A DNA stretch of 64,000 nucleotides from Wenxinia saemankumensis (GCF_900141735.1 NZ_FQYO01000002.1:372001-436000); one strand, 5' to 3'. Positions 17,813 to 28,804 are shown, numbered from the stretch's first letter. Numbers and translations are program-made. The notes: a model not told the origin generated them from the sequence alone.

Positions 17813-19315
17813 ATGAAGGCCATCACCAAAGCTGCCCCGCTTGCCGGTGTCGCCGTCCTGTCGCTGGGCGTGGCGCTGACCGGCCAGACCGGGATCCTCA
17901 CCGCGCAGGAGATCGACGCGGAGACGGCGCAGGAGACCGTCGAGACCCGGCCCGCCACCTTCGCCGACCTCGCCGAGCTGGTCAGCCCGGCGGTCGTGAA
18001 CATCACCACCTCGACGATGGTCTCGGGCCAGACCGGACCGCAGGGGATCGTTCCCGAGGGCTCGCCCTTCGAGGATTTCTTCCGCGACTTCCAGGACCGC
18101 CAGGATGGCGCGCCGCGCCGGTCCTCGGCGCTCGGCTCGGGCTTCGTCATCTCGGCCGACGGCTACATCGTGACGAACAACCACGTCATCGAGGGCGCGG
18201 ACGAGATCGAGATCGAGTTCTTCCCCGGCGAGAACCAGCCGAGCGAGTTCCTCCCCGCCGAGCTGATCGGGACCGATCCCAACACCGACATCGCGCTGCT
18301 CAAGGTCGAGTACGACAGCCCGCTGCAATACGTGTCCTTCGGCGACAGCGACGGCACGGGCAGCCGCGTCGGCGACTGGGTCATGGCGATGGGCAACCCG
18401 CTGGGGCAGGGTTTCTCGGTCTCGGCCGGGATCATCTCGGCCCGCAACCGGGCGCTCTCGGGCACCTATGACGACTACATCCAGACCGACGCCGCCATCA
18501 ACCGCGGCAATTCCGGCGGGCCGCTCTTCAACATGGACGGCGAGGTGATCGGGGTGAACACCGCGATCCTGTCGCCCAACGGCGGCTCGATCGGGATCGG
18601 CTTCGCCATGTCCTCGGCCGTGGTCGAGAACGTGGTCGACCAGCTGCAGGAATTCGGCGAGACCCGCCGCGGCTGGCTGGGCGTGCGGATTCAGGATGTC
18701 AGCCCCGACATGGTCGACGCGATCGAGGGCCTCGCCAGCGCGACCGGCGCGCTCGTCACCGACGTGCCGGAAGGGCCGGCGCTCGACGCGGGCATGGAGG
18801 CGGGCGACGTCATCATGACCTTCGACGGCGTCGAGGTGCAGGACACGCGCGAGCTCGTCCGCGTGGTCGGCAACTCGCCGATCGGCAAGGAAGTCCCGGT
18901 CGAGGTGCTGCGCGACGGCGGGATGGTCTCTCTCACGGTCGAGCTCGGCCGCCGCGAGGGCAATGTCGACGTGCCGGTGCCGGCCTCGGTTGATGCGCCC
19001 GACGCCGAGGTCGCGCCCGAGGAACTGCTGGGCCTGTCGCTCTCGACGATCACGCCGGAGCTGACCGACGAGTACGGCCTGACCGTCGAGGAAGGCATCG
19101 TCGTCACCGAGGTCGACCCGGCCTCGGACGCGGCGGCCAAGGGCATCGCGCCCGGCGACGTCATCGTCGAGGCGGGCCAGCAGGCGGTGACCAGCGTCGC
19201 CGATCTCGAGGCGCGCATCGCCGATACCGAGGCGGCGGGACGCAAGTCGCTGCTGCTGCTCGTGCGGCGCGGCGCCGATCCCCGCTTCGTCGCGCTGACG
19301 GTGGGCGAGGGCTGA
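17813..19315 (+). CDS. degP: Periplasmic serine endoprotease of the DegP/HtrA family
   Basis: A 500-residue Do-family protease. It has an N-terminal export signal ([17 protein letters not shown]), then a trypsin-like domain with the triad His124 (VTNNHVIEG), Asp159 (NTDIALLKV) and Ser234 ([10 protein letters not shown]), and two PDZ domains at about 275-365 ([30 protein letters not shown]) and 390-490 ([24 protein letters not shown]). It degrades or refolds misfolded periplasmic proteins. The start after CAGGAG opens the signal. It is downstream of hflKC-DUF2065, forming a membrane/periplasm quality-control group, and is followed by a strong terminator. DegQ-like function cannot be excluded. 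Confidence 0.93.
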   Translation: MKAITKAAPLAGVAVLSLGVALTGQTGILTAQEIDAETAQETVETRPATFADLAELVSPAVVNITTSTMVSGQTGPQGIVPEGSPFEDFFRDFQDRQDGAPRRSSALGSGFVISADGYIVTNNHVIEGADEIEIEFFPGENQPSEFLPAELIGTDPNTDIALLKVEYDSPLQYVSFGDSDGTGSRVGDWVMAMGNPLGQGFSVSAGIISARNRALSGTYDDYIQTDAAINRGNSGGPLFNMDGEVIGVNTAILSPNGGSIGIGFAMSSAVVENVVDQLQEFGETRRGWLGVRIQDVSPDMVDAIEGLASATGALVTDVPEGPALDAGMEAGDVIMTFDGVEVQDTRELVRVVGNSPIGKEVPVEVLRDGGMVSLTVELGRREGNVDVPVPASVDAPDAEVAPEELLGLSLSTITPELTDEYGLTVEEGIVVTEVDPASDAAAKGIAPGDVIVEAGQQAVTSVADLEARIADTEAAGRKSLLLLVRRGADPRFVALTVGEG

Positions 19316-19343
19316 TCCCGGCCCGGAACCGGACGACCTGCGG

Positions 19344-19368
19344 GAGGCGCCCTTCGGGGCGCCTCTTT
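19344..19368 (+). terminator. Rho-independent terminator of degP
   Basis: GAGGCGCCC, loop TTCG and GGGCGCCTC form a perfect 9-bp stem with a stable UUCG-type loop, followed by TTT. It lies 29 bp after the degP stop and 54 bp before murD, so murD should have its own promoter. Confidence 0.85.
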
Positions 19369-19421
19369 GCATTCCGGGCGCCGCTTGCCAGAACGGGGGC
19401 GAAGTCGGGCGGAGGCACGCG

Positions 19422-20831
19422 ATGATACCGGTGGCGGGATTCGAGGGGCAGGAGGTCGGCGTGCTCGGCCTGGGCCGGTCGGGGCGGGCGACGGCGGCGG
19501 CGCTGGCGGCGGGCGGGGCCCGCCCCGTCGTCTGGGACGACGGGGCGCCGGGACGCGACGCGGCGGAGGCGGCGGGCCTCACCCTGCGCGACCTGACCGC
19601 GCCCGGCGGGATGACGGGCCTTGCCGCGCTGATCGTCTCGCCCGGGATCCCGCATCTCTATCCCGCGCCGCACCCGGCCATCGCGGCCGCGCTGGAGGCG
19701 GGGGTGCCGGTCGACAACGACATCGGCCTCTTCTTCCGCTCCTTCGGGAGCGACGCCTTCGCCCGGCACGACACCGTGCCGCGGGTGATCGCGGTGACCG
19801 GATCGAACGGCAAGTCCACCACCTCGGCCCTGATCCACCACATCCTGACCGAGGCCGGACGCCCCGCGCAGCTCGCCGGCAATATCGGCCGGGGGGTCCT
19901 CGACCTCGACCCGCCGCGGGACGGCGAGGTGATCGTGCTGGAGCTCAGCTCCTACCAGACCGAGCTGGCGCGGGCGCTGACGCCGGATGTCGCGGTCTTC
20001 ACCAATCTCTCGCCCGACCATCTCGACCGGCACGGGGGGCCGGGCGGCTATTTCGCGGCCAAGCGCCGGCTCTTCGCCGAGGGCGGGCCCGACCGGGCCG
20101 TGATCGGCGTGGACGAGGTCGAGGGGCGGTTCCTGGCGAACCAGCTGACCGAAGGGTCCGGCGATCCCCGGGTGATCCGGGTCTCGGTCGAGCAGGGGCT
20201 GAAGGACGCAGCCTGGTCGGTCTTCGCCCGCAAGGGGCATCTCGCCGAATGGCGCAAGGGCCGGCAGCAGGCGAGCATCGACCTGCGCCCGATCAAGGGT
20301 CTGCCCGGCGCGCACAATCACCAGAACGCCTGCTGCGCCTATGCCGCGCTGCGGGCGCTGAATCTCGGCCCGCGCGATATCGAGGCGGGTCTGGCGAGCT
20401 ATCCCGGCCTGCCGCATCGCAGCCAGCTGATCGCCGAGCGGGGCGGCGTCGCCTTCGTCAACGACAGCAAGGCGACGAACGTGGACGCCGCCGAGATGGC
20501 GCTGCGCGCCTTTCCCCGCATCCGCTGGATCTGCGGGGGCCTGATGAAGGAGGGGGGCCTCGGCGCGCTGGAGCCGCATCTGGGGTCGGTGGCCAAGGCC
20601 TACGTGATCGGGCGCGAGGCCGAGGCCTTTGCCCGCGCCCTGCCGGGGGTGGAGGCCGAGATCTGCACGACGATGGACGTGGCCGTGATCCGCGCCATGG
20701 CCGAAGCCGAGCCCGGCGACACCGTGCTGCTGGCGCCGGCGGCGGCGAGCTTCGACCAGTACGACAATTTCGAGCGGCGGGGCGAGGATTTCGTCGCCTG
20801 CGTCGAGCGCGGGCTGGCGGCGGGGCGCTGA
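19422..20831 (+). CDS. murD: UDP-N-acetylmuramoyl-L-alanine--D-glutamate ligase
   Basis: A 469-residue Mur ligase adding D-glutamate to UDP-MurNAc-Ala. N-terminal Rossmann domain [21 protein letters not shown]-binding P-loop [54 protein letters not shown]; and C-terminal domain [17 protein letters not shown], all in the family order. GGAGG precedes the ATG. Slightly longer than E. coli MurD (438). Its usual upstream partners murE, murF and mraY are not here: degP and a terminator precede it, so the wall cluster is split at this point. Confidence 0.96.
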   Translation: MIPVAGFEGQEVGVLGLGRSGRATAAALAAGGARPVVWDDGAPGRDAAEAAGLTLRDLTAPGGMTGLAALIVSPGIPHLYPAPHPAIAAALEAGVPVDNDIGLFFRSFGSDAFARHDTVPRVIAVTGSNGKSTTSALIHHILTEAGRPAQLAGNIGRGVLDLDPPRDGEVIVLELSSYQTELARALTPDVAVFTNLSPDHLDRHGGPGGYFAAKRRLFAEGGPDRAVIGVDEVEGRFLANQLTEGSGDPRVIRVSVEQGLKDAAWSVFARKGHLAEWRKGRQQASIDLRPIKGLPGAHNHQNACCAYAALRALNLGPRDIEAGLASYPGLPHRSQLIAERGGVAFVNDSKATNVDAAEMALRAFPRIRWICGGLMKEGGLGALEPHLGSVAKAYVIGREAEAFARALPGVEAEICTTMDVAVIRAMAEAEPGDTVLLAPAAASFDQYDNFERRGEDFVACVERGLAAGR

Positions 20832-20921
20832 CGGCGCAGCCTTCCGCCGGCGGTGTGCCCGGGGCCCGGTCCATCCGGTCGCACGCTGACCCCTGCGGGG
20901 CGCGGGCGGACGGGACGGCGC

Positions 20922-20950
20922 CGCGGTATTTGCAACCCGCGAAGGAGGGG
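20922..20950 (+). repeat. Dispersed GTATTTGC-type intergenic repeat, copy B
   Basis: CGCGGTATTTGC, then CGCGAAGGAGGGG; the first 12 bases are identical to copy A at 2179 and the purine end nearly so. It lies in the 240-bp gap between the convergent murD and the YhiN-family gene. Confidence 0.6.
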
Positions 20951-21071
20951 ACGGCCCGCCCCGACCCCGGGGAGGGGCGTAGCCTCTGCCAGCGGCGCGC
21001 GGAGCCGGGAGGGGGGCGGCCGGGCTCGGGACCGGAGCGGGGGTAGGGTGCGTGGCCGGGGGCGGCGCCGC

Positions 21072-22256
21072 TCAGGCGTCCCGGATCGCGGCGGCGGCGG
21101 CGGCGGCCGAGGCCCAGGCCCACTGGAAGTTGTAGCCGCCCAGCCAGCCGGTGACGTCGACGCATTCGCCGATGAAGTAGAGGCCTGGCACCGCCTTGGC
21201 CTCCATCGTCTTCGACGACAGGCCGGCCGTGTCGACGCCGCCGAGCATGACCTCCGCCGTGCGGTAGCCTTCGGTCCCCGACGGGACGAGGCGCCAGTCG
21301 GCCAGCCTGTCCGCCAGGGTGGCCAGCTCGGCATCCGGCCAGTCCGCGATCGGCCGGCCCGCGCCCGCGATCCCCTCGCACAGATGCTCGGCCAGACGGG
21401 CGGGCAGGTGCCGGGCGAGATGGGTCCGCAGCGCCCTGGCGCCCTCCTGCCGCTTCGCCGCGACCAGCGCCGCGCCGAGGCCGGGACCGGCGAGGTCGAG
21501 GACGATCTCCTCGCCCTCGTGCCAGTAGTTCGACGCCTGGAGGAGCGCGGGGCCGGACAGGCCGCGATGGGTGAAGAGCATCGCCTCGGGGAAGGCGGGT
21601 CCGCGTTCGGCGGCGCGGGCGGTGATCGGCAGGGACAGGCCCGACAGGCCCGCGAAGGGCTGGCCCGAGAAGGTGAAGGGGACGAGGGCGGGCCGCGTCT
21701 CCGTCACGGCGAGGCCGAAGCGACGCGCGATCTCGAGGCCGCGCCCGGTCGCCCCCATCCTGGGGATCGACTTGCCGCCCGTTGCGACGACGAGGTGGCG
21801 GGCGCGGATCGTCTCGGCCCGGCCGTTCCGCACCGTCTCCACGGTGAAGCGGCTGCCGTCATGGCCGACCTCGCCGAGTCCCGTCTCCATGCGGATCGCG
21901 GCCCCGGCGCGGGCGGCGGCGCCGGTCAGCATCTCGACGATCTGGCGGGAGGAGCCGTCGCAGAAGAGCTGGCCCAGCGTCTTCTCGTGCCAGGCGATAC
22001 CGGCCGCCTCGACCTCGGCCAGGAAGTCCCACGGCGTCAGGCGGGCCAGCGCGCTCTTGGCGAAGTGGGGATTGGCGGAGAGGAAGTTCCCGGCCTCGGT
22101 GCCGGTATTGGTGAAGTTGCAGCGCCCGCCGCCGGAGATGCGGATCTTCTCGCCCGGGCGTTTCGCGTGGTCGAGCACGAGCGTGTCCGGCCCGGTCCGG
22201 GCGGCGGCGTAGAGGCCGGCGGCGCCGGCGCCGAGGATGAGGGTGCGGCACTCCAT
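21072..22256 (-). CDS. YhiN/HI0933-family flavoprotein (NAD(P)/FAD-dependent oxidoreductase)
   Basis: A 394-residue flavoprotein. Features: FAD fingerprint LILGAGAAGLYAAA at the N-terminus, KIRISGGGRCNFTN (typical of HI0933-like proteins), LVVATGGKSIPRMGATGRGL, LFTHRGLSGPALLQ, and at the C-terminus AEVMLGGVDT and LYFIGECVDVTGWLGGYNFQWAWASA, the FAD-ribityl-binding end. Family enzymes reduce an unknown substrate (one relative is linked to tRNA modification, unproven here). It is on the strand opposite to the wall cluster and divides murD from ftsW, which forces ftsW to have a separate promoter. Confidence 0.9.
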   Translation of the reverse strand: MECRTLILGAGAAGLYAAARTGPDTLVLDHAKRPGEKIRISGGGRCNFTNTGTEAGNFLSANPHFAKSALARLTPWDFLAEVEAAGIAWHEKTLGQLFCDGSSRQIVEMLTGAAARAGAAIRMETGLGEVGHDGSRFTVETVRNGRAETIRARHLVVATGGKSIPRMGATGRGLEIARRFGLAVTETRPALVPFTFSGQPFAGLSGLSLPITARAAERGPAFPEAMLFTHRGLSGPALLQASNYWHEGEEIVLDLAGPGLGAALVAAKRQEGARALRTHLARHLPARLAEHLCEGIAGAGRPIADWPDAELATLADRLADWRLVPSGTEGYRTAEVMLGGVDTAGLSSKTMEAKAVPGLYFIGECVDVTGWLGGYNFQWAWASAAAAAAAIRDA

Positions 22257-22370
22257 GCGGGGGCCTTGCCGCGGGGCCGGGTCGGCCGCAAGGGGGAGAG
22301 GCGCCGGGGGCGCATCGGCCCTCGCGCCTCCGGCTCTTCGCAAGGGACGGGCGCGCCGCAGATTGCCGCT

Positions 22371-22399
22371 TTCCAACCCGCCCCCCGATTCGCTACACT
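22371..22399 (+). promoter_or_regulatory. Candidate ftsW promoter
   Basis: TTCCAA (22371-22376), a 17-bp spacer and TACACT (22394-22399) form a plausible sigma-70-type promoter 57 bp ahead of ftsW. A promoter is expected here because the preceding gene runs the other way. Confidence 0.48.
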
Positions 22400-22455
22400 G
22401 GCGGCCAGACCCGGGACGAACCCGGGCGGATACGAGGCAAACGGGTGGACACCCC

Positions 22456-23619
22456 ATGACCGAGATGGTGCACGGCGCCGTGCCGATCGCGTCCGGCGAT
22501 CCGGTGCTGCCGCGCTGGTGGCGGACGATCGACAAGTGGACGATGTCCTCGATCCTGATCCTGTTCGGGATCGGGCTGCTGCTCGGCCTCGCCGCCTCGC
22601 CGCCGCTGGCGGCGCGCAACAATGTCGAGCCCTTCTACTACGTCGCGCGGCAGGCCTCGTTCGGGGCGGTGGCGCTGCTGACCATGCTGCTGATCTCGAT
22701 GTTGAGCCCGCGCGTCGTGCGGCGCCTCGCCGTGGTCGGCTTCGCCGTGTCCTTCGTCGCGATCATGCTGCTGCCGATCTTCGGGACCGATTTCGGCAAG
22801 GGCGCGGTGCGCTGGTATTCCTTCGGCTTCGCCTCGGTCCAGCCGTCGGAGTTCCTCAAGCCGGGCTTCGTCGTCGTCGCGGCCTGGCTGATGGCCGCGG
22901 GGCAGGAGATCGGCGGCCCGCCGGGCAAGACCTGGTCGCTGGCGCTGACCATGGTGATCGTCGGCTTCCTCGCGCTGCAGCCCGATTTCGGGCAATCCGC
23001 GCTCGTCCTCTTCTCCTGGGGGGTGATGTATTTCGTCGCCGGGGCGCCGATGACGCTGCTCGTCTGCCTCGCCGGGGTGGTGATCTTCGCCGGGACGGTC
23101 TTCTACGAGAATTCCGAGCACTTCGCCCGCCGCATCGACGGCTTCCTCAACCCCGAGATCGATCCGACGACCCAGATCGGCTACGCCACGAACGCGATCC
23201 GCGAGGGCGGGTTCTTCGGCGTCGGCGTGGGCGAGGGGCAGGTGAAGTGGTCGCTGCCCGACGCGCATACCGATTTCATCATCGCCGTGGCGGCCGAGGA
23301 ATACGGGCTGATCTGCGTGCTGCTGATCCTCGCCCTCTACGCCGTGATCGTCGTGCGCTCGCTGGTGCGCCTGATGAAGGAGCGCGATCCCTTCATCCGG
23401 CTCGCCGGGACGGGGCTGGCCTGCGCCTTCGGCGTGCAGGCGATGATCAACATGGGCGTCGCGGTGCGGCTGCTGCCGGCCAAGGGGATGACGCTGCCCT
23501 TCGTCAGCTACGGCGGCTCGTCCCTGATCGCGGGGGGCATCGCGGTGGGGATGCTGCTGGCCTTCACCCGGACCCGCCCGCAGGGCGAGATCGGCGACTT
23601 CCTCGGACGCGCGCGGTGA
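22456..23619 (+). CDS. ftsW: Septal peptidoglycan polymerase / lipid II glycosyltransferase FtsW
   Basis: A 387-residue SEDS protein with about ten membrane helices. Conserved blocks: [72 protein letters not shown] (the large periplasmic loop, shortened to key parts [14 protein letters not shown]), and [25 protein letters not shown], the family signature near the C-terminus. It polymerises glycan strands from lipid II at the septum with a class B PBP. RodA is the alternative paralogue, but the place in the wall cluster before murG supports FtsW. The ATG at 22456 is the best start. Confidence 0.95.
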   Translation: MTEMVHGAVPIASGDPVLPRWWRTIDKWTMSSILILFGIGLLLGLAASPPLAARNNVEPFYYVARQASFGAVALLTMLLISMLSPRVVRRLAVVGFAVSFVAIMLLPIFGTDFGKGAVRWYSFGFASVQPSEFLKPGFVVVAAWLMAAGQEIGGPPGKTWSLALTMVIVGFLALQPDFGQSALVLFSWGVMYFVAGAPMTLLVCLAGVVIFAGTVFYENSEHFARRIDGFLNPEIDPTTQIGYATNAIREGGFFGVGVGEGQVKWSLPDAHTDFIIAVAAEEYGLICVLLILALYAVIVVRSLVRLMKERDPFIRLAGTGLACAFGVQAMINMGVAVRLLPAKGMTLPFVSYGGSSLIAGGIAVGMLLAFTRTRPQGEIGDFLGRAR

Positions 23620-23692
23620 GCCGCGCATCGCGCCGCCCCGCCGCCGGACCCGGGTTGACCCCCGGGCCGGGGGCGGGGCAGGGACGCGCCCC

Positions 23693-24799
23693 ATGACGGC
23701 CCCCCTCCTTCTCCTCGCCGCCGGCGGCACCGGCGGACACCTCTTTCCCGCCCAGGCGCTGGCCGAGACGATGCTGGCCCGCGGCTGGCGGGTCGCGCTG
23801 TCGACCGATGCGCGCGGCGCCCGCTACGTGGGCGGCTTCCCGGCCGAGGTCGCCGTCGAGGTCGTCGCCTCCGGCACCACGGCGGGCCGGTCGCCGCTGC
23901 AGAAGGCGCTGGTGCCGGCGCGGATCGGGGCGGGCACCCTCGCCGCGGCGCGGCGGATGCGGGCCGACCGGCCGGCGGTGGTGGTCGGCTTCGGCGGCTA
24001 CCCGTCGATCCCGGCGCTGGGCGCGGCGACGCTGCTGCGGGTGCCGCGGATGATCCACGAGCAGAACGGCGTTCTGGGGCGGGTCAACCAGCTCTTCGCC
24101 CGGCGGGTGGACGCCGTGGCCTGCGGCATCTGGCCCACCGATCTGCCCGCCGGGGTGACCGGCACGCCGGTCGGCAACCCGGTCCGCGCGGCGATCCGCG
24201 CCCGGGCCGGCGCCCCCTACATCGCGCCGGGCGATCACCCGATGGAGATCCTCGTCACCGGCGGCAGCCAGGGCGCGCGGATCCTGTCGGACGTGGTGCC
24301 CCCGGCCATCGCCGAGCTGCCGCGCGACATGCGCGAGCGGCTGCGCGTCAGCCACCAGGCGCGGTCCGAGGACGTGGACCGCGTGAGCGCCTTCTACGAC
24401 GAGGCGCTGGTGCGGGCCGAGGTCGTGCCCTTCTTCACCGACATGCCGGACCGCATCGCCTCGGCGCAGCTGGTGATCGCGCGGTCCGGCGCCTCGACCG
24501 TCGCGGATCTGAGCGTGATCGGCCGCCCCGCGATCCTCGTCCCGCTCGCCAGCGCGCTGCGCGACGAGCAGACGGCGAATGCGCGCGGCCTCGTCGAGGC
24601 CGGCGCGGCGGAGCTGATGCCGGAGAGCGACGTCCACCCGCAGGCGCTGACGGCGCGGATCGCCGCGCTGCTGGGCGATCCCGCGCGGGCGGCGGGAATG
24701 GCCCGTGCGGCGCTGGCCGTAGGCCGCCCCGACGCGGCGGAGAGATTGGCGGACCTGGTGGCCCGGGTTGCCGGCCGGACAGAGGAGAGTGCAGGATGA
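23693..24799 (+). CDS. murG: UDP-GlcNAc:lipid I GlcNAc transferase
   Basis: A 368-residue GT28 glycosyltransferase that converts lipid I to lipid II on the inner face of the membrane. Visible: [19 protein letters not shown] (G-loop 1), [11 protein letters not shown] (second G-loop), [27 protein letters not shown] (third G-loop), [26 protein letters not shown] and [15 protein letters not shown]. Length is usual. Its stop overlaps the murC start by four bases (ATGATG), so the two are coupled. Confidence 0.97.
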   Translation: MTAPLLLLAAGGTGGHLFPAQALAETMLARGWRVALSTDARGARYVGGFPAEVAVEVVASGTTAGRSPLQKALVPARIGAGTLAAARRMRADRPAVVVGFGGYPSIPALGAATLLRVPRMIHEQNGVLGRVNQLFARRVDAVACGIWPTDLPAGVTGTPVGNPVRAAIRARAGAPYIAPGDHPMEILVTGGSQGARILSDVVPPAIAELPRDMRERLRVSHQARSEDVDRVSAFYDEALVRAEVVPFFTDMPDRIASAQLVIARSGASTVADLSVIGRPAILVPLASALRDEQTANARGLVEAGAAELMPESDVHPQALTARIAALLGDPARAAGMARAALAVGRPDAAERLADLVARVAGRTEESAG

Positions 24800-26220
24800 T
24801 GGACGGAAGCCCCCGGATGACCAACGCGACGAAGCTGCCCCTCGACATCGGGCCGATCCACTTCGTCGGGATCGGCGGGATCGGGATGTCCGGCATCGCC
24901 GAGGTCCTGCTCAATCTCGGCTACCGGGTGCAGGGGTCGGACCTGAAATCGTCGAAGATCACCGACCGGCTCGTCGCGATGGGGGCGACGGTCCATGTCG
25001 GGCAGGCGGCCGAGAATCTGGACGGGGCGGAGGTCGTCGTGATCTCCTCGGCGATCAAGACCGGCAATCCCGAGCTCGACGCCGCGCGCCAGCGCGGCCT
25101 GCCCATCGTGCGCCGGGCCGAGATGCTGGCCGAGCTGATGCGGCTGAAGTCCAACGTCGCCATCGGCGGCACCCACGGCAAGACGACGACGACCACGATG
25201 GTCGCGGCGCTGCTGGACGAGGGCGGGATCGACCCCACCGTCATCAACGGCGGCATCATCCACGCCTACGGCTCGAACGCGCGGATGGGCGAGGGGGAAT
25301 GGATGGTGGTGGAGGCCGACGAGAGCGACGGCACCTTCACCCGCCTGCCCGCGACCATCGCCATCGTCACCAATATCGACCCCGAGCATATGGAACACTG
25401 GGGCTCGATCGAGAAGCTGCGCGAGGGGTTCCGCGACTTCGTCTCGGGCGTGCCGTTCTACGGGCTGGCGATCTGCTGCACCGACCATCCGGAGGTGCAG
25501 GCGCTGGTGGGCCGCGTCCGCGACCGGCGGGTCGTGACCTTCGGCTTCAACGCGCAGGCCGACGTGCGGGCGGTGAACCTGCGCTATGCCAGGGGCGTCG
25601 CGCATTTCGACATCGCCCTCCAGGCCGAGGAGGCGGTGATCGAGGGTTGCACCCTGCCGATGCCGGGGGACCACAACGTGTCCAACGCGCTCGCCGCCGT
25701 CGCCGTGGCACGGCATCTGGGGATGAGCCATGACGGGATCCGCGCGGCGCTGGCCAAGTTCGGCGGCGTCAATCGCCGCTTCACCAAGGTGGGCGAGTGG
25801 AACGAGGTCGCGATCATCGACGATTACGGCCACCATCCCGTCGAGATCGCCGCCGTGCTGAAGGCCGCCCGGCAGGCCAGCGAGGGGCGGGTGATCGCCG
25901 TGCACCAGCCGCACCGCTATTCCCGCCTGTCCTCGCTGTTCGAGGATTTCTGCACCTGCTTCAACGAGGCCGACGTGGTCGGCATCGCCGAGGTCTACGC
26001 CGCGGGCGAGGAGCCGATCCCGGGCGCCAGCCGCGACGACCTCGTCGCCGGGCTGATCGCCCATGGCCACCGCCATGCCCGCTCCGTCACCTGCGAGGAC
26101 GATCTCGTCCGGCTGGTGCGCGAGCAGGCCCGGCCGGGGGACATCGTCGTCTGCCTCGGCGCCGGCACGATCAGCGCCTGGGCGAACGCGCTGCCCGCGC
26201 GGCTGGCGGAGGCGGGGTGA
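24796..26220 (+). CDS. murC: UDP-N-acetylmuramate--L-alanine ligase
   Basis: A 474-residue Mur ligase adding L-alanine to UDP-MurNAc. Motifs: [38 protein letters not shown] (P-loop), [64 protein letters not shown] and [16 protein letters not shown], all canonical. Start codons at 24796 or 24799 (ATGATG) both fit; a third in-frame Met lies seven codons in. Gene order murG-murC-DUF2484-DUF2484-murB has overlaps of 1-4 bases throughout. Confidence 0.97.
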   Translation: MMDGSPRMTNATKLPLDIGPIHFVGIGGIGMSGIAEVLLNLGYRVQGSDLKSSKITDRLVAMGATVHVGQAAENLDGAEVVVISSAIKTGNPELDAARQRGLPIVRRAEMLAELMRLKSNVAIGGTHGKTTTTTMVAALLDEGGIDPTVINGGIIHAYGSNARMGEGEWMVVEADESDGTFTRLPATIAIVTNIDPEHMEHWGSIEKLREGFRDFVSGVPFYGLAICCTDHPEVQALVGRVRDRRVVTFGFNAQADVRAVNLRYARGVAHFDIALQAEEAVIEGCTLPMPGDHNVSNALAAVAVARHLGMSHDGIRAALAKFGGVNRRFTKVGEWNEVAIIDDYGHHPVEIAAVLKAARQASEGRVIAVHQPHRYSRLSSLFEDFCTCFNEADVVGIAEVYAAGEEPIPGASRDDLVAGLIAHGHRHARSVTCEDDLVRLVREQARPGDIVVCLGAGTISAWANALPARLAEAG

Positions 26221-26471
26221 GCCCCGCGCTCACAGCCGCCTGTCTCTGGGCGCTGCTGGGGACCGTGACGGCCTTGTTGCCGATGCGGCGGCAGATGGTG
26301 CCCGGGCTGGTCCTGCTCGTGAGCGCACCTTTCCTGCTGGCCTGGCTGGCCGTGGCGCATGGCTGGTGGGTGCTGGCCCTCGGCCTCGCCGCCTTTGCCT
26401 CGATGATGCGCAATCCGATCCGCTACCTCCTCGCCCGGGCGCGGGGGCAGAGGCCGGAGATCCCGCGATGA
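26217..26471 (+). CDS. DUF2484 family small membrane protein, copy 1
   Basis: An 84-residue protein starting with GTG that overlaps the murC stop (GTGA). Three hydrophobic segments: [39 protein letters not shown] and [15 protein letters not shown], then [13 protein letters not shown]. This is the DUF2484 pattern, a Rhodobacterales family that I know from the murC-murB interval. Function unknown; a role in wall precursor synthesis is only suggested by place. Confidence 0.82.
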   Translation: MSPALTAACLWALLGTVTALLPMRRQMVPGLVLLVSAPFLLAWLAVAHGWWVLALGLAAFASMMRNPIRYLLARARGQRPEIPR

Positions 26472-26776
26472 ACCCGGCGCTCGTCGCGGCCTTCCTCTGG
26501 GTCGTGCTGGCCCACCTGCTCGCCCTGCTGCCGAGCCGCGACCATCACTGGCGCCGGGCCTACGGGCTGATCGCGATCGGCATCCCCATCGTGGGCTGGG
26601 TCACCGCGACGAACGGACCCGTCATCGGCCTGGTCGTGCTCGCCATGGGGGCGAGCGTGCTGCGCTGGCCGGTGATCCATCTCGCCCGGTGGGTGCGGCG
26701 GCGCGGCCGCCGCGCCGGGACCGCCCCGGGCACCGCCCCCGGCGCCGCACCGGGCACCGAAGGAGAGGCTCCATGA
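26468..26776 (+). CDS. DUF2484 family small membrane protein, copy 2
   Basis: A 102-residue paralogue of the preceding gene: [22 protein letters not shown] aligns with the start of copy 1, and [16 protein letters not shown] with its end. It has a longer tail of G, A, P and T repeats ([13 protein letters not shown]). Its ATG overlaps copy 1's stop by four bases and its stop overlaps murB's ATG by four. Two adjacent diverged copies may form a heteromer. Confidence 0.82.
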   Translation: MNPALVAAFLWVVLAHLLALLPSRDHHWRRAYGLIAIGIPIVGWVTATNGPVIGLVVLAMGASVLRWPVIHLARWVRRRGRRAGTAPGTAPGAAPGTEGEAP

Positions 26777-27717
26777 CCGACCATGCCACGCTGCCGATCG
26801 ACCTGCCGCCGGTGCGCGGAACGCTGACCCCGGACCGCGACCTGTCCGGCCTGACCTGGATGCGGGTCGGCGGCCCGGCGGACGTGCTGTTCCAGCCGGC
26901 GGACGAGGAGGATCTCTCCGGCTTCCTCGCCGCGCTGCCGGCCGGGGTGCCGGTCTTTCCGATGGGGGTGGGGTCCAACCTGATCGTCCGCGACGGCGGC
27001 ATCCGCGGCGTGGTGATCCGGCTCGGGCGCGGCTTCAACGGGATCCGAGTCGAGGGGGGCAGAGTCCATGCGGGGGCGGCCGCGCTCGACGCGCATGTCG
27101 CGCGGCGCGCGGCCGAGGCGGGGCGCGACCTGACCTTCCTGCGCACGATCCCCGGCAGCATAGGCGGGGCGGTGCGGATGAATGCCGGCTGCTACGGCAC
27201 CTATACCGCCGACGTGCTGGAGAGCGTGCGCGTGATCCACAGGGACGGCCGCACCGAGACGCTGCCCGCCGCCGCCCTGAACATGCGCTACCGGCAGAGC
27301 GACCTGCCGGAGGGCGCGGTCGTCGTCGAGGCGATCTTCGCCGCGCCCGAGGGCGATCCCGAGGCGCTGGCGGCGCGGATGGCCGAGCAGCTCGCCCGCC
27401 GCGACGAGACCCAGCCGTCGAAGGACCGCACCGCCGGCTCGACCTTCCGCAACCCGGCGGGTTTCAGTTCCACCGGGCGGGACGACGACACGCACGAGCT
27501 GAAGGCGTGGAAGGTCATCGACGAGGCGGGGATGCGCGGCGCGCGCATCGGCGGCGCGGTGATGAACGAGAAACACTCCAATTTCCTGACCAATGCAGAG
27601 GATGCCACGGCAGAGGATCTCGAATCCCTGGGCGAACTCGTCCGTAAGAGGGTTTACGAGAGTCAAGGCATCCGGCTAGAGTGGGAAATCATGCGCGTGG
27701 GCGATCCCGCGCGCTGA
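26773..27717 (+). CDS. murB: UDP-N-acetylenolpyruvoylglucosamine reductase
   Basis: A 314-residue FAD enzyme reducing UDP-GlcNAc-enolpyruvate to UDP-MurNAc with NADPH. Motifs: [38 protein letters not shown] (FAD-binding PP-loop), [37 protein letters not shown] (with the catalytic Ser), [30 protein letters not shown] and the closing EWEIMRVG. It is the shorter type II-like form common in alphaproteobacteria. GAAGGAG precedes the ATG. Confidence 0.96.
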   Translation: MTDHATLPIDLPPVRGTLTPDRDLSGLTWMRVGGPADVLFQPADEEDLSGFLAALPAGVPVFPMGVGSNLIVRDGGIRGVVIRLGRGFNGIRVEGGRVHAGAAALDAHVARRAAEAGRDLTFLRTIPGSIGGAVRMNAGCYGTYTADVLESVRVIHRDGRTETLPAAALNMRYRQSDLPEGAVVVEAIFAAPEGDPEALAARMAEQLARRDETQPSKDRTAGSTFRNPAGFSSTGRDDDTHELKAWKVIDEAGMRGARIGGAVMNEKHSNFLTNAEDATAEDLESLGELVRKRVYESQGIRLEWEIMRVGDPAR

Positions 27718-27742
27718 CGACCCCGCAGACCGCGACGAACAG

Positions 27743-27868
27743 CCTCCCCCGGGCAGGGGAGGGCGGATCCGGGGGAACAGGCACCGGCGGGCAGGTCCCG
27801 CCGGATCGGTGCGACGGGCGACGAACGCCCGCGGACCGCAGGACAGACAGACGGGCGGCAAACGCCCG
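27743..27868 (+). repeat. Four consecutive perfect hairpins between murB and ddl
   Basis: The 172-bp gap holds stems at 27743-27762 (CCTCCCC/GGGGAGG), 27784-27804 (CCGGCGGG/CCCGCCGG, 5-base loop), 27815-27831 (CGGGCG/CGCCCG) and 27852-27868 (CGGGCG/CGCCCG). The last two lie in a 23-bp near-duplicate (27813-27835 and 27850-27872; three differences). None has a T-run, so they are not plain terminators. mRNA processing or stability elements are possible. Confidence 0.75.
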
Positions 27869-27889
27869 CGGATTCGAGGCGGACAGAGC

Positions 27890-28804
27890 ATGGGGGCCTT
27901 TCCGGGCCAGCATATCGTCGTGGTGAAGGGCGGCCCGTCGGCCGAGCGCGAGGTCTCGCTCTCGTCCGGGCACGAATGCGCGGTCGCGCTGCGCGCCGCC
28001 GGCTACGACGTCACCGAACTGGATGCCGGGCCCGACCTGGCCGCGCGGCTGGCCGAGCTGCGCCCCGCCGCCGTGTTTAACGCGCTGCACGGCCGCTGGG
28101 GCGAGGACGGGACGGTGCAGGGCCTGCTCGAATGGCTGCGCATTCCCTACACCCATTCCGGCGTGCTCGCCTCGGCCCTCGCCATGGACAAGGAGCGGGC
28201 CAAGGCGGTCTACCGCCAGCACGGCCTGCCCGTGGTCGACAGCCGCCTCGCCGCCCGGGCCGAGGTCGAGGCCGCCCATGTCATGGACCCGCCCTACGTG
28301 GTGAAGCCCTACAACGAGGGCTCCTCGGTCGGGGTCTACCTGGTGCGCGAGCGCGCGAACGGGCCGCCGACCCTCTCTCCCGACATGCCGGAGACGGTGA
28401 TGGTCGAGAGCTACGTGCCGGGGCGCGAGCTGACGGTGAGCGTGCTCGGCGACCGGGCGCTGACCGTGACCGACATCGTCACCGACGGCTGGTACGACTA
28501 TGCCGCGAAATACGAGACCGGCGGCTCGCGCCACGTCGTTCCGGCCGAGATCCCGCAGGACGTGTTCGACGCCTGCCTCGCCCATGCCGAGACCGCCCAC
28601 CGCGCGCTCGGCTGCCGCGGACTCAGCCGGACCGATTTCCGCTGGGACGAAGCCCGCGGCCTCGCGGGGCTCGTCGTGCTGGAGACCAATACCCAGCCCG
28701 GCATGACGCCGACCTCGCTCTCGCCCGAGCAGGCCGCCCATGCCGGCATGGATTTCCCGGCGCTCTGCCGCTGGTTGGTGGAGGATGCCTCGTGCGATCG
28801 CTGA
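27890..28804 (+). CDS. ddl: D-alanine--D-alanine ligase
   Basis: A 304-residue ATP-grasp ligase making D-Ala-D-Ala for the pentapeptide. Motifs: [122 protein letters not shown] with the metal ligands E and N, all in order. Length matches DdlB. The ATG follows GAGGCGG. Its end overlaps the ftsQ start by 13 bp. Confidence 0.96.
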   Translation: MGAFPGQHIVVVKGGPSAEREVSLSSGHECAVALRAAGYDVTELDAGPDLAARLAELRPAAVFNALHGRWGEDGTVQGLLEWLRIPYTHSGVLASALAMDKERAKAVYRQHGLPVVDSRLAARAEVEAAHVMDPPYVVKPYNEGSSVGVYLVRERANGPPTLSPDMPETVMVESYVPGRELTVSVLGDRALTVTDIVTDGWYDYAAKYETGGSRHVVPAEIPQDVFDACLAHAETAHRALGCRGLSRTDFRWDEARGLAGLVVLETNTQPGMTPTSLSPEQAAHAGMDFPALCRWLVEDASCDR

